64,000 bases of DNA from Vitellaria paradoxa (GCA_019916065.1 CM034239.1:46203812-46267811), one strand, 5' to 3'; shown: positions 23,442 to 36,012, counted from the stretch's first letter. Notes: generated by a model from the letters alone, not told the origin. Numbers and translations: made by a program.

Positions 23442-24555
23442 GGATGAATATATTGACATTCCTCTAAAAACTTTTCCTACTCCTTTCCATTTTTTTTTTT
23501 TTACTCTTACAAAATTACAAAATTAGTCTTGTAATAAAGGTCCATTAATACAAAACATATTAAATATCACAATTATTCTTCATTTCTATTTATTATTGCA
23601 AAACTAACATCCCTAACTTTTTAATTTTTTATAACATTCTTCATTTTTTTTATAAATTTGTATGTTAAATTAAAAATTTATGGTCAACTATAATTTAATG
23701 AAATTGTGCGAGGGAGCTTTTTTAATAGTTTTTTTAAATTAGCTTTGTAAATACATCTTTTTAGTTTATTTTATCAAAAATCAAAGAAGAAAATAAAAAA
23801 TTATTATTTTTTAATTGATAAAAAGCAAGACATAATAATTATTTATTAGTTCATACACTAATGAAAATAATTGAAACAAAGATAAATCAAATTGAAATTC
23901 AAATCTTAACATTCATCCCTTAAATTAGCTACCATTAAATTAAAAAAAAATTATACTATTGAAAATAATTCAGCAATTTTAACCAAAAAAAAAAAAAACC
24001 TCTGTAAATTACTAAGCAAAAGAAAAAAAACCTACAAAGAGGAACTTTGAAAAAAAAAAAAAAAGCTTAATAAGAAAAAAAAAAGTCTAATAATGTAATG
24101 GCATATACATCAACAAAAATAAAAAAATATTACATACAATTTGTTCCATATTGATTTGCCAAAAAATCAATCACCTAAAATGGGAAAATTAGAAAATGTT
24201 AACAGTTACTCTGTTATTTGAGGGATTCGATAATTCATAATAATATAAAATTCGTTTCATATTGCTTGCACCAAAAAAAAATAAGAAGAAGAAGAAAAAT
24301 CACATTTGAAACCTTCAATTTTGAGCGATGTAGTTACAAAAAACCAAAAAAAAAAAAAAAAAAGAAAAGAAAAGGAAAAAGTGAAAAGTGATGTTCATTA
24401 ATTTTGTAATAATAAATGAAAATAGAAAGTAATTATGGTATTTGAAGTATTTTGTATTAATTATTCACTATTAATTACATGACTAATTTTGTAATTTTTT
24501 AAAGTAAAAAAATTATGAGGGGAAAAGTTTTTAAAAGAGTACCAATATCCCACCC
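23442..24555. mobile_element. Non-autonomous Mutator-type element, 1.1 kb
   Basis: Flanked by the 9-bp direct repeat ATTCACATA (23433-23441 and 24556-24564), and absent from the paralogous site near 41870-41885, which reads ATTCACATATCAGTAG. The first and last ~38 bp form imperfect inverted repeats sharing TAAAAACTTTTCC. The interior is very AT-rich with many A runs and no coding. Confidence 0.75.
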
Positions 24556-24564
24556 ATTCACATA

Positions 24565-25886
24565 TCAGTAGATTATAATTTACATATCTTCAACATACTA
24601 TTTTTAATGGATATCTTTAATGGATTATCTTCATATTTCAATTGATTATCTTCAATGGATTCATATATATTTTCTATGGATTAACTTCACTAGCATTTTA
24701 ACTTTTCTCGTTTAAGTCTTTCTCTTCCCTCATTTAATTCTTTTTTCTTCCTTTTAGTTATTTTCTGATTTACTAATTTAAAAAGTGAGAAATTGTATTT
24801 TTAAATTGAAGGGTTAGATCAAGTTGATATGAATTGAACGATTGGTATTTAACTTCAGGGACTTAAATTTGAAAAGCAAGCTCCCTCATCCATGATAAAT
24901 AGGCTAATATATATATTTATATATATATATATATATTCTCGATACTCCAATATCAAAGCATTAATTGCTTTAATGGGTTGATTTTATATATGTATATATA
25001 TATTCTCCTCCCATACTCCTAAATCAAACATTTATTATTTTAATGAATTATAATACTATTCTTACTCCCATACTCTTTACATTAGGTGCTTACTTAGTGT
25101 AAGTTAAGAGGCAAGCACATGAGAAGGTAGAACCAACACATAACCGCCACATATATGCTTTCTTAACATTTCTCTAGGTAATGAGAGAAAACATCACCCT
25201 TTTTTGAAAAGTCAGAGTGACTCTAAAAAATTCTATACACCTCAGATTCTCAATCCATCAATTTCTACAGATTATAAATATATTGGAAAAATGCCAAAAT
25301 AATATGCATATAATTCATATAAAAATGATTAAATTTTTGAATTTAAGTTCATAAATTTGATATAATTCATATTCAACTCACCCACTGATAACTTGTTATT
25401 AAACGTATATAATTAAATTCAACTCGTTTAATTACAATATATTGTGACCCGATCCAAACTCACGTAAACCAGCCCATTTGTTGGCTCTATTATCAAATGA
25501 GGCAAAGGGAACCTCTGCTGCATTTTGCGGTATGAGACCACGAAGTTCCTAAAATAGGGTTGAATAAGCCACGACCCCAAATTTTTTGCGTTATCCGTTT
25601 TGCTACGGTGCCACTTCAAATTTAGAGTAGCATTGCAACTCCTCTGTCACTCTCAGAGTCCAATTTTACCTTTTATTTCTCTTACTTGCTCTTTACATGA
25701 ATGACCAAACCTAACTATTCATTAAAAAGATAAATAAGCAAAAGAAAGAAAGGAAAAACACCATCAAAGAGTTAAAAGAGTGATATTTATTGCATGTGCA
25801 CTTATTTTCGTTATAACACATTGAGTAGAGCTAGATTTGCGCACTTTGATACCCAAGGTAGTGAGGGAAACTTATTAAGTTTGTAA
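24565..25886. repeat. Chitinase 3'-flanking DNA
   Basis: No gene. This is the DNA downstream of the intact chitinase, repeated in diverged form at 2551-3427, 41880-42720 and 53850-54450. A (TA)n tract lies at 24909-24937. TTTATT at 25786-25791 reads AATAAA on the gene strand, about 96 bp after the stop codon. It is kept at one other copy and is a plausible polyadenylation signal. Confidence 0.65.
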
Positions 25887-28115
25887 TTAAATGGAGTCAA
25901 GCAAGGCTCTAACTGAACCAAAATGCCTTTGATTGTAGCAGTCAAGGTTGGCACCAGGGCTAACTCCAAGCATTTGACAGTATCTTTCATAAAATTCAAT
26001 ACGACTCATGACTCTTTCATCAAATCCATGGCCACATTCAAGACCACCATTTATGATGTTTGTGATGACCCCGTACCCTGGAAGCCGCCCTGCTGCTATA
26101 TCTGCGGCCGACGGTGTCCAACTCCCGGTGATAACGTCGTGGCACGACGGCTTTGGCGGTTGTGGTGTCATCCAGAACCATAGAGCTGCCTCAAATGATA
26201 TTGTTGCGTTAGTTTCTGCTAGATCGGGATCATTAAGGAGGTCCAACCCTAACGCCACCCCTGCTGGTCCATAGTTGTAGTTGCTGATGATGAAATTAAT
26301 TAATTAATATATCTCATCAAATTAACTAAACATCTTGATTTAAACAGCAAATGACCCAAAATAATAAATAAAAGATTAATTAAAGCAAGCGTATCAACAT
26401 CTGTACTTACTAAGAAAGTTGGATTGGTCCTCGTCCATAATATGACTTCCCAGGAGCGCAAGGCCACTGGGCGTTTGGAACACAGTAGGTTCCGCCATTT
26501 ATCTCGCTCACAAAGCAGTATCCCCAGGCATAACGTCCGCCGGGTGCCCCATCCCAACCACCTATATGTGCATACAAACGCATATATATTTAATTAATCT
26601 ATAATTTAATTAATTAACTCGTCAAGCAAAACTTTTTATGTCTTTTGTTGCGATTTTATGGACATTTGTAATATAAGTCTGTACGTAAATAAATAAATAA
26701 ATAAATAATATATCATTACTATTTACTTTAGTTGGGATCTATGTGAACGTTTAGCTAAGGGATGAAATTTGGATTTTAAGCGTGGGGTTAAAAAAATTTA
26801 TAATTAATATTATACATATAAATGGTACAATCAATTAACTTTTCAATTTTTTGATTATATTAACAATTAAGAAAAAAATTAAATTTTAAAAACACTATTT
26901 TTTTAACTTAAAAAATTTATATATATTATTAGTAGTGTTTTTTTTATTAAGATCGACTATTTTTTTAAATTTTAAGAAAAAATGAATCATTTATAAATTA
27001 TTTTTAATCAAAAATTCATATACATAGGTAACATTTTCCAAAATTTATTAATTAATTTATAAATAAATTTTGTATGCACTACAATAAATACTAATAAAGA
27101 TTAATTGATGGTTCAAAATTTAAAAATATATATATATATTTAGTTAGAGCTGATTTTTTTTTTATTTTTTTTAGCGTTTTAAAGCAATTAAAGAAGTACC
27201 AGTGGTCTCGTGGGAAGTTTGTCCCAAGAAAGCTGCAACCTCCCTTATACGGGTGGCGTCGTCACCGGTGGTGGCAAAAGCGGGAAAGAAATTGGCAGCG
27301 GCTACGAAAGCATCGTAGGTGTAAAAGTTCTTCGCAGGACAACGGTCATCGTTACGATACGGAAGCAATTGATCGAACATTTCCCTGGTGATGATATCGG
27401 TGATGGCCCCACTTGGGGGAGGGCCAGGAGGGGGAGGCGGCGGAGTTGGCGACGGAGGAGGAGGTGGAGACCAGCACTGGCTTTGGCAATTATCACCCTC
27501 GCAATATGCGGCGGTCGTGCCACAAAAACCCCATTTGCTGCAGCAATACCCATCGGCGCACAGGGCACCCCCGGCGTCCTTCCCGCATGACCCTGCCAAA
27601 GGGGGAGGCGGCGGAGGTGGGGACGGCGGAGGAGGGGACGGCGGAGGAGGAGACGGCGGAGGAGGGGACGGTGGAGGAGGAGACGGCGGAGGAGGGGCCG
27701 GTGGAGGAGGTGCAGACCAGCACTGGCTTTGGCAATTATCACCCTCGCAATATGCGGCGGTCGTGCCACAAAAACCCCATTTGCTGCAGCAATACCCATC
27801 GGCGCACAGGGCACCCCCGGCGTCCTTCCCGCATGACCCTGCCAAAGGGGGAGGCGGCGGAGGTGGGGACGGCGGAGGAGGGGACGGCGGAGGAGGAGAC
27901 GGCGGAGGAGGTGCAGACCAGCACTGGCTTTGGCAATTACTACCCTCGCAATATGCGGCGGTCGTGCCACAAAAACCCCATCTGCTGCAGCAAAACCCAT
28001 TGGCGCACAGAGCACCCCCAGCCTCCGTCCCGCATTGCACTGCCAACCCTCCTCTTAATCCTACCAGCAAGCAACTCAACACAAGTGTCAACACCCAAGA
28101 ATAACTCATTTTCAT
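25887..28115 (-). CDS. Extensin-linked triple-hevein GH19 chitinase
   Basis: Endochitinase that would bind and hydrolyse chitin of fungi or insects, secreted or vacuolar. The exons on the minus strand are 28115-27200, 26561-26411 and 26283-25887, with GT-AG introns and phases that join to 1464 bp (487 aa). The sites match the usual class I introns, the first after SHETTG. Residues 1-25 are a signal peptide. Hevein domains with eight cysteines each lie at 26-66, 93-133 and 175-215. They are joined by Ser-Pro4 extensin-like linkers (67-92, 134-174) and a Pro-rich hinge (216-236). The GH19 domain follows, with signature 1 (C-PAKN-FYT), catalytic Glu near 303 (SHETTG) and 325 (YCFVSE, 22 residues apart as in the barley enzyme), and signature 2 [12 protein letters not shown] ten-residue tail ([10 protein letters not shown]) could be a vacuolar sorting signal. 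Ordinary class I enzymes have a single hevein domain and about 310-330 aa. Confidence 0.95.
27471..28040 (-). repeat. Three tandem hevein-linker coding repeats
   Basis: CCAGCACTGG marks the units at 27471, 27717 and 27917, giving spacings of 246 and 200 bp. About 190 bp (27479-27666 and 27724-27910) appear identical by eye, covering a whole hevein domain and part of the Pro linker. The third copy is diverged. The linkers are [19 protein letters not shown] repeats on the plus strand. Confidence 0.9.
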
Positions 28116-28174
28116 TTCTTCTTAACTTGTTGCTATCTTAAGTTTTTGTGAAGAAACGGAGTGGGATTCATGGG

Positions 28175-28182
28175 TTTATATA
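28175..28182 (-). promoter_or_regulatory. TATA box of the chitinase gene
   Basis: TATATAAA on the minus strand, 60 bp before the start codon, in a context (ACTATATAAACCC) that is conserved in the promoter remnants near 22490, 36520 and 40480. It implies a short leader of about 30 bases. Confidence 0.7.
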
Positions 28183-28384
28183 GTGGAAAATTCTTTCTTG
28201 GTTGCCAGAATTATTTATCACGAGATAAGACTATAATGATGTGACCATTACTTTGTCTCACCTCTCGGCAAAAATAATTTCAACATAAATTTATAAATTT
28301 TTAGCATAAATTTATCATCTTCTAATGAAATATGTCAGAAGTTATCATTATTGTAACACTACATGCGGTGCACATGCTATATAT

Positions 28385-31300
28385 CACTACTAGAAAAAGG
28401 CTAATTACCAACTGACAAATCAGTTGGTAATATGCTAAATTCGATTGGTAATCATGGATTACCAACTGATTACTAACTGATTTTGGTCGGTGACAAAAAT
28501 CCTAGTTGGTAATGTTTACTAACCAAAATTTTTAAGGTCGGTTGGTAATTATCAATTGAATTTCGGTTAGTAAATTAAATAAATTTGTTGGTAATTTCTT
28601 ATTAGTATGAAATTAAGTTTCAAAATTTTGGTTGGTAATTACCAACCGAAGTTGTTATTGCCAACTGATTCTTTGGTTAGTAATTGCCAATCGATTTGTT
28701 AGTTGGTATTATTTAACTTTTGGTTGGTAATTTGTTATTGAATATTAAATTAATATTTCATAATATACCAATCGAAATTTACTTTGTAACAACTGATATT
28801 GTTAGTTGGTATTTTACCCACCGAAATGCCAGTTGGTAATATACCAACTGAAATGTACTTGGTAATTACCAATTTCCAAAAAAATAAAAATTCAAATGTA
28901 GCGCCACGTGGCATCATTTGCTGACATGTCATCATGCTACATGGCAACTTGTGTTATGCCACGTGTCAACCTATTATTACACCACATGTTTTTTTTTTGT
29001 TAGGTATTGCACCACATGTTGAATCTATATTTTTTAGAATTTTGTTGTTGTTGCTGAGATTTAAACTCGTACCATTTCTTTAGAAGTTCATATGGTTGAC
29101 CATTGGGCCAAGCTATTATTTGTATATATATTTTACACTTTTTTGTATATATAAACAAACCTTTAACTTTTTTGTAATAATTTTTTAACACTTTTGCTAA
29201 CCAATTGGTTGCAAGAAGTGCCCCTTTGTAGACTAATTAGTTAGAAAAAGTGATAAAAAATTATTATTTTTATTTAATTATTTTAACTTTTATTTCAATA
29301 ATTTGAAATCATAAACAATATATGAAACTATATAGATATTTAGTAAATAATTTATGAATAACTATTATATTTAACTAAAAGAAATTTTAAAGTTTTTTTT
29401 TCCTCCAATTCGTATGTGTAGTACATATTTAATACATATCTTCAATTTAGTTATATCATGGCTCACTATATATATTTTTTCTTCATTTTATATTTATATT
29501 TTTAAAAATAATTTGGTCGCATTTAGTTTTAGTTTTAAAAAATTATTTTTAAAAAGCAAAATTTTTGAAAACTATTTTAAGAATTTATTTCTAATAAAAA
29601 AATATTTTAGGTGACTATATTTGGAAATAAGTTCTAAAAAGATAAAGAAATGAAATTACTTAAAATTAATAAATAATATTTGTTATTTTTATTTTTAAAT
29701 TTAAAATAATGTTACTTTAATATAATTAATATTAAATTACACTAAATAATTATTCTAAATTTTATTAATTTTTTCTAACTTTTATTATATTTTCACACTA
29801 ATTTTTATTTTTTTTAAACCAAGCACCACATATTGAGGTGGTGTTTAGTTGGCAAAATCAACTAAAATTTACAAACAAATTTTTTTGATCTTTTTCTTTT
29901 GGCAAATAATTTTTTTTTCTAATTAAGATAACGTTTAGTAAAAAAAAACTAGTCACTTACCTTTGTAACTTTTTTTTTAAATTATTAAATTTACTTTTTT
30001 TGTTTTAAATTTTTTTTAAGTTTTAAAAGGGTAAAAATATCAAATTAACAAAAAATTAAAATGTTAACATTTTAGTAACTAGTTAGTATTAATTAAAAAA
30101 ATAACTTTTTTTCTCGTTCTAACTTTTTTTTCCTTCTAATTTTTAAGCTTTACTACCTTAAGCTCTTAGGTTCGATTATTTTATATAAATTAATTTAATT
30201 ATTAAATTAAATAAATTAATTATGATATTTTTTCAGATAATTTAGCAATAATTAATTATTAAATCAAATTAATTAATTTAGTTTTATTATTTATTAAAAA
30301 TAATATTAATTAATTCATATAATTAATTTTTTGAATTTAATTATATTATGTATTAGAATAACTTACTTTAATAAAATATTTGAATACAATAATTTATTTT
30401 TATTTAATGTAACAAAAATAGACAAAGTTTTAAAATTGACAAAATATTGGCATCAGAAAAGAAAACCAGAGTGAAAATACCTTTTTTCTGTTTACTTTTT
30501 TCTGTTTATGTTTTTTTTTTTTTTGTTGTAAACAAAAAAACGTAAACAAGTTTATCAAACATGTTTCTATTACGAGTTTACAAAATTTTGAAAACATAAA
30601 CAGAAAAATAGAAAACGAAAAACGTTACCAAATGGGACCTTACTAACTTAGGCATTTACACACGAATTCTTACAGCCAAAAATATATACAGGGAAAAAAA
30701 TTAAAAAAAATGAAAGTAAATTTTAGAATCCATAAACGATTTGATTACCTGAACTTGTTCGATTTTGAAAATCATATACCCCAAATCATATATCCTAAAC
30801 CCTGTGTCTTAAACAATTATAATCCTAACATGCATTTATCACTAATTCATTAATATGAAAATTTAATATTGCCAATATAAATTATATAATATCTTTTCCT
30901 CTGAGTCAATTAAATTATATGCAATATGTATGAACCATACATATAATATATATATATATATATATAAACACCGAACTCAATATGTATGAACTATACCATG
31001 TTATCAAAAAACACATAAATTTACTTATCTAAAGGTTGTATCACATGAACCAAATAAATCATGAAATAATTCCATGACATATATAAATATATATAATTAA
31101 TTACAAATATTTCTTAATATAAATTAATTATAAAAATATTGAAATTAGAAATTTACTTTTTTTTTAATGTTCAATGCAAATTGCAAAATTTTTTGGTTGG
31201 TAAATAGTTGGTAATTCGGTTGGTAAAAATATTTTCTCACCCTATTACCAACCAAATACCAACCGATGACATTATCAACCAAACCATTCCGTCGGTAAGT

Positions 31301-32190
31301 ACGTTGGTAAAATATTTTCTCATTGGATTATCAACTGATTACCAACCGATTACCAACCTAATATATTACAAGCCGATAAGCTCAGTCGTTAATTTGGTTG
31401 ATAAATATATTCTCGCTGGATTACTAACCAATTACCAACTGATTACCAACGGAATACATTATTTTGGTTAGTACACTTTTTTCGTTTGATTACCAACGGA
31501 TTACCACCAGATTACCAACTGACTACGTTACCAACTGCTAAAGGCCGTGGTTAATGCAGCTGGTAAATATGTTCACACTACATTACCAACGGATTACTAA
31601 CCGATAACCAACCAAATAAATTAACAACCGATACCGTCGGTTGGTAATTGGGTTGCTAAACATACTCTTGATGCATTGCTATCCAATTACCAACGGAATA
31701 CCAACTAAATACTAACTAAATAAATTACCAACTAACTTACAAGTTGGCAATGCGGTTGGTATTAATTTACCCATCAGGTGATTACATGACCAGCCGAACA
31801 TTGCGGTTGGTAATAATTTAACTATCAAATTACCAACCGAAGGACCAACCGAAACATCTAACAACTACACTATTCAGTGGGTAATCCGTTGGTAATTTGG
31901 TGGGAAAAATCTTCCCGCCAGATTACCAATTGATTACCAACTGAAACATGTACCAACCAGTTGTAATCGGTTGGTAAAAATTTTCCCGCCAATATACCAA
32001 CCGATTACCAACGGATTACTAACTAAAAATTTAGTAACCGAATTGGATCAGCCGGTAAGGAGTTGATAATTATCTAAATTTTAGTAATTTTTACATCGGT
32101 TGGTAATGTATTGGTAATCGATTGGTATTTACCAACCGATTATATTCTTTTGGTAATGGTCAGTTGGTAATCAGTTTTTTTCTAGTAGTG
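28385..32190. mobile_element. Non-autonomous CACTA (En/Spm-type) transposon
   Basis: The terminal inverted repeat starts CACTACTAGAAAAA on the left and ends TTTTTCTAGTAGTG on the right, with the 3-bp duplication TAT (28382-28384 and 32191-32193). Both subterminal zones (about 28395-28880 and 31195-32180) are packed with direct and inverted copies of ACCAACCGATTACCAAC / GTTGGTAAT, the likely transposase-binding sites. The 2.3-kb middle is AT-rich and has no transposase. It lies about 270 bp upstream of the chitinase start codon. A MITE-like right end near 30650 (ACCAAATGGGACCTTA) suggests a nested element in the middle. Confidence 0.9.
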
Positions 32191-32193
32191 TAT

Positions 32194-35100
32194 GCCTGCA
32201 TTTGATTTTTTTTTTAAAGTAAATATATATATAGTTTTAAATATATTATCAAAAAATCAAAATAAAAAAATATTAAAATAGTTGTAAAATATTAGATAGT
32301 TTTACATAGTGTTTAAGTAAATAATTTATAATTAAGTGATATTTAAAAAATGAAAAATATTTAAATAGTGAGTGATTAAAAATGACATTTAAGTAATGCT
32401 AAAAGATATAAAATTAAATGTACTTAATTAAGTGATAATTACTATTTTTTTTTTAATTTCTATGAAAAGTATTAATTAGTAGTTGTGGGAAGTTGAGCGG
32501 CATTAATAAAAGAAGGTAAAAATTTCACAAAATTGAGATTTTTTTAATTTTTTAATTTCATCAAATACTCTTAGTGCTTCTTTTATATAATAGTATGGAT
32601 GATAGGTTATTATTTTAAAGTCATAAATCCGCAATCATGTATGCCATTTTGTTTTAAAATTTAAAAAAAATAAAAATAATAATGATAAAAGAAAAAAGAA
32701 AATCTAGTTGTGTAGTATTAAACTTATAAAATTAGATGATCCCACATAACAGGGTTCAGAGTTAATTTAATTCGCTACCTAATTTTCAAAAAAACTCTTT
32801 TCATACTTGGATAAATTGTCCTCTTCCATCTTATGTTCACTCTTATTTAATTAATTGAATTAAGTGAGTTGAATAAAATAATACTAGCAATGTATCTAAA
32901 CAACACCGATTTTATAAATATAAAAACGTATAAAAATATATTAATGGCATTTATGTATTAGGTTTTATTGATAGACATTAATATTTGTGTGATATTATAA
33001 TATGAAATAGATATTTAAGATTTAATTTGAATGAACCAAATCTTAAATCGTTGCATACTCTATTAAATTTTATCATTTGTCCCATAATCTACCAACTTTG
33101 AGTTTTACTATTTAGATTTCATATCCATCCTGTTACAGTTGAATTAATATAGGGTAGTGATCCAATTGTCAGGGTTAAATTAATTACTATCCCTCTAAGT
33201 TAACTTACACTGGGCTTGAACTTGACGGGAATACTTATTTTTTGAGCTTGATGGGAGTCTTTAGAGGGACCATTCTGTCATTTATTTATTTATTTTTTGT
33301 GTTTCGTTTTAAAGATAATCAATTAAATGATGATTGTATCTAGACCCAAGTTCATGTCAAATTATTTGGGATTTAAAGTGAAAAAAATAGGCCTAAAATT
33401 TTTTAATATATACAGCATTTAGAGTCACAAAATTATGAATTAAAATTTTATATTTAAGAAACTCTAATCTTATAATCTCATTAGATAATATAATTAATTT
33501 ATTTTATCTATCTTATAACATAATTAGATTTAAATAAAAATTTATTAATTTAAATTTAAAAAACTTCTTTTTATTATAAGCAATTATTATTAATACGTAT
33601 TTTAAATCCAATCGACTATATGATTTTTTTTTTCATTCCCTCGACGTTGTCTAAAATTTTTAGCTAATTGAACTGTATATATATTATGCGTACATATAAC
33701 ATGTAAAATCGAAATCTTAAATTCATCGAGGGCCACCTCCTAACTGGGATCCAACCAGCCCCGGCTGAGCCTTTCTATCTAATTTGTCCAGATCCCATTT
33801 AATGCTTATTCGAAGGCTATCAATCGGTACGAACACTAATGCAATAGAAGACTTTGGCATGAAATACAAATAAAACGTGAACAACGCCACAAATTAGCTA
33901 AGAGCATGCACGAGGACTACAGTGCCGAAAATTATTCCCTGCGGCAATAATTGTTGTTAAGGTCCCCCCCCCCTTTTTTTTCCCGTGAAGGTGAAAATTG
34001 ATTTCACGTGGACGGCTATGAAACCGGACAGGTATGTCGTATGCATACTTCCAGCGAAATTTATAAGATGCATTTGAAGTGACAGAAAATTAATAAAAAT
34101 TAATAAATTTTATAAAAATTTTAAATTACAAAAAGTTAATAAATTTTGATTAAAATTATAAAAAATTAATAAAAAATGAATATTTTTTACACTTCGTTTG
34201 GAAATATTACTCTCTTCGAACTGATTTGATTTCAAAATAAAGAATTGATTTAATTTAAGAGAAATTCTAAGTTTGACCAGTTAAAAGAAGTAGAAAATAT
34301 GAAAAATATAATATATGAGGATAAATGTGTCTGCTTACTTAGATGACTTAAAAAATTAATGAATTCTCATCAAATTTTATTATTTTAGATTGAATTTAAA
34401 ATTATATAGAAATTACAAAATTTAGGTTATAAAATAAAATCCAATTCAACTTATAAAATTTTATTTTAATTTCAAATATAAGAATTAATAAGATTCTCAT
34501 CAAATAAAATCAGATCTTATTAAATCCACTATGCTAAATTAAATGTTGAAGATTTTGTATTTTTTTTTTGGATAAAATTTTCAGCCTCAAATAGAGCCTT
34601 AAATCCTGGGGTTGCTGAAAATTGATTTCACGGTGACGGCCATGGATGCAAAGGAAGAACTATAAATGGAAACGAGTAGCAAAAGGGTTTACACCAAGGA
34701 TTAAGGGTGCGTTTGAAGTAAAATGTTTAAGAATTTCTAACTAGTAATTTTTTTGATAAAAATTGATAAGCGTGATTTTTTATGTATTTAATAAAACAAA
34801 TAAAAATTTTTAAAACTTTCAACAATTTTTGAATGTTTGGTAAAATTTTAGTAAATCTGTATTATCTGATAAAAAGTTTGAGCAATTTTTAAGAATTTTT
34901 AGATATTGTTAAGAACTTTTGGTTGTTTTCTAAAAAAGTTATAAGAAAATTCAAAAACATTTAATAATCTTTGAGAGGTTGTCAAACGTTTAAAAAAATA
35001 AAAATTATTAAGGAATTCATTTTCTCCGCTCCCAAACGCATCCTGAATCGGGAAATAAAGCAAATATCACCCTTTAACAAATGTCAAAGCTGCGACAACA

Positions 35101-35297
35101 TTAATCGCACCACATATGGCATTCTTTAGGTAAAATGTTTGATACAACGAAAATATTATATCATTAATGGCAAATTAATAAAAATAAAATAATTATGTAT
35201 CTAGATTTTAGTCGACACAATTTATTTTGTGTTAGGTAAAAAAAAAATTTATTTTTAATATTATAATAATTAAAATTTAAATTGCACGTTTACTTTA
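32194..35297. repeat. Upstream segment of the chitinase, multi-copy in this window
   Basis: No gene. Blocks are repeated elsewhere: 32457-33200 at 42725-43740 and in part at 37765-38770; 33770-33960 at 43880-44070; 34605-34720 near 39600, 40030 and 48050; 35030-35250 at 48470-49190. 33330-33720 is AT-rich DNA missing from the copy at 43845 and is therefore a probable insertion with undefined ends. Confidence 0.65.
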
Positions 35298-35453
35298 GGG
35301 CCTGTTTGGTAGACAAAAAATAGAAGAAAAGGTACAATAAAAATAAAAAGATGTGACGTAAAGGTGATATGTGAAAATTTTGACTAGAGAAAAATATATA
35401 AATTGGTTAAAATTAATAACTTTTGGTGAGTTTTGGTGTAACGAAACAAGCCC
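35298..35453. mobile_element. MITE, 156 bp, PIF/Harbinger-like
   Basis: Ends GGGCCTGTTTGG and AAACAAGCCC, flanked by TTA on both sides. It is the same family as 43339-43493 and about 47890-48045. Confidence 0.65.
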
Positions 35454-36012
35454 TTAATCTTATGCTTTTTATTTTATTAGCTTTTAGGACAGTGTTTGAC
35501 AAATAAAAAATATGCCAAAAAATAAATAAAAATAATAAGAAAACGTTCAATTTTTATCCACGTTTTTCAACAGTCTCCAATAAAAGGCCAAGTAGTCAAA
35601 TTTGTGGGGGCCATCGATGTGGGGACAACCAATTGGTTGTTATCCGTTCCCATGGAAGACAGATAAGTCACGTTTGCGGGCCCAATCGATACGAGGACCA
35701 CACCGATTGGTTGCTATTCATTTAGATGCGAGGCAAAGGATAGTTGTGGCTCCGGTGGTGCGTCCGGTTTGTAAAGGATTGTTAAAAAATTTTAAGAAGG
35801 TTATTTACTTTTTTTTTTTTTTTTTTACACGAATTATGAATTTATAAATTATTTTATTTTATTTTTTTTTGTTACTCTAAATATAATATTTTAATAATTT
35901 TTTTAAATATAATACTTAAAATATATTAAAAATATTAATTTTTATTTTATATTTTTTTTATTTAATTGATTCTTCGGAAGTTCTTTAAATTATTTTTTAC
36001 TGATTCTTCGTG
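35454..36012. repeat. Paralogous upstream DNA ending at a chitinase exon 1 remnant
   Basis: No gene. 35580-35760 matches 49320-49490 (CGATTGGTTG and ATTCATTTAGATG text). 35915-36000 matches 51875-51965 and 54590-54670, and gives the empty site for the element at 49552-51874 (CTTAAAATATATT). Confidence 0.6.

Noticed and set aside
27388..28141. Two long plus-strand ORFs (about 240 codons) opposite the chitinase exon
   Set aside because: They are antisense shadows of the hevein and Pro-linker repeats: the GGAGGAGGG text gives endless Gly/Glu codons. The minus strand has a signal peptide, eight-cysteine domains and correct splice sites.
28400..32180. Regular short repeats that could suggest a CRISPR-like array
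   Set aside because: The GTTGGTAAT units occur in both orientations, with irregular spacing, only near the ends of a CACTA element in a plant genome. They are subterminal transposase-binding repeats.
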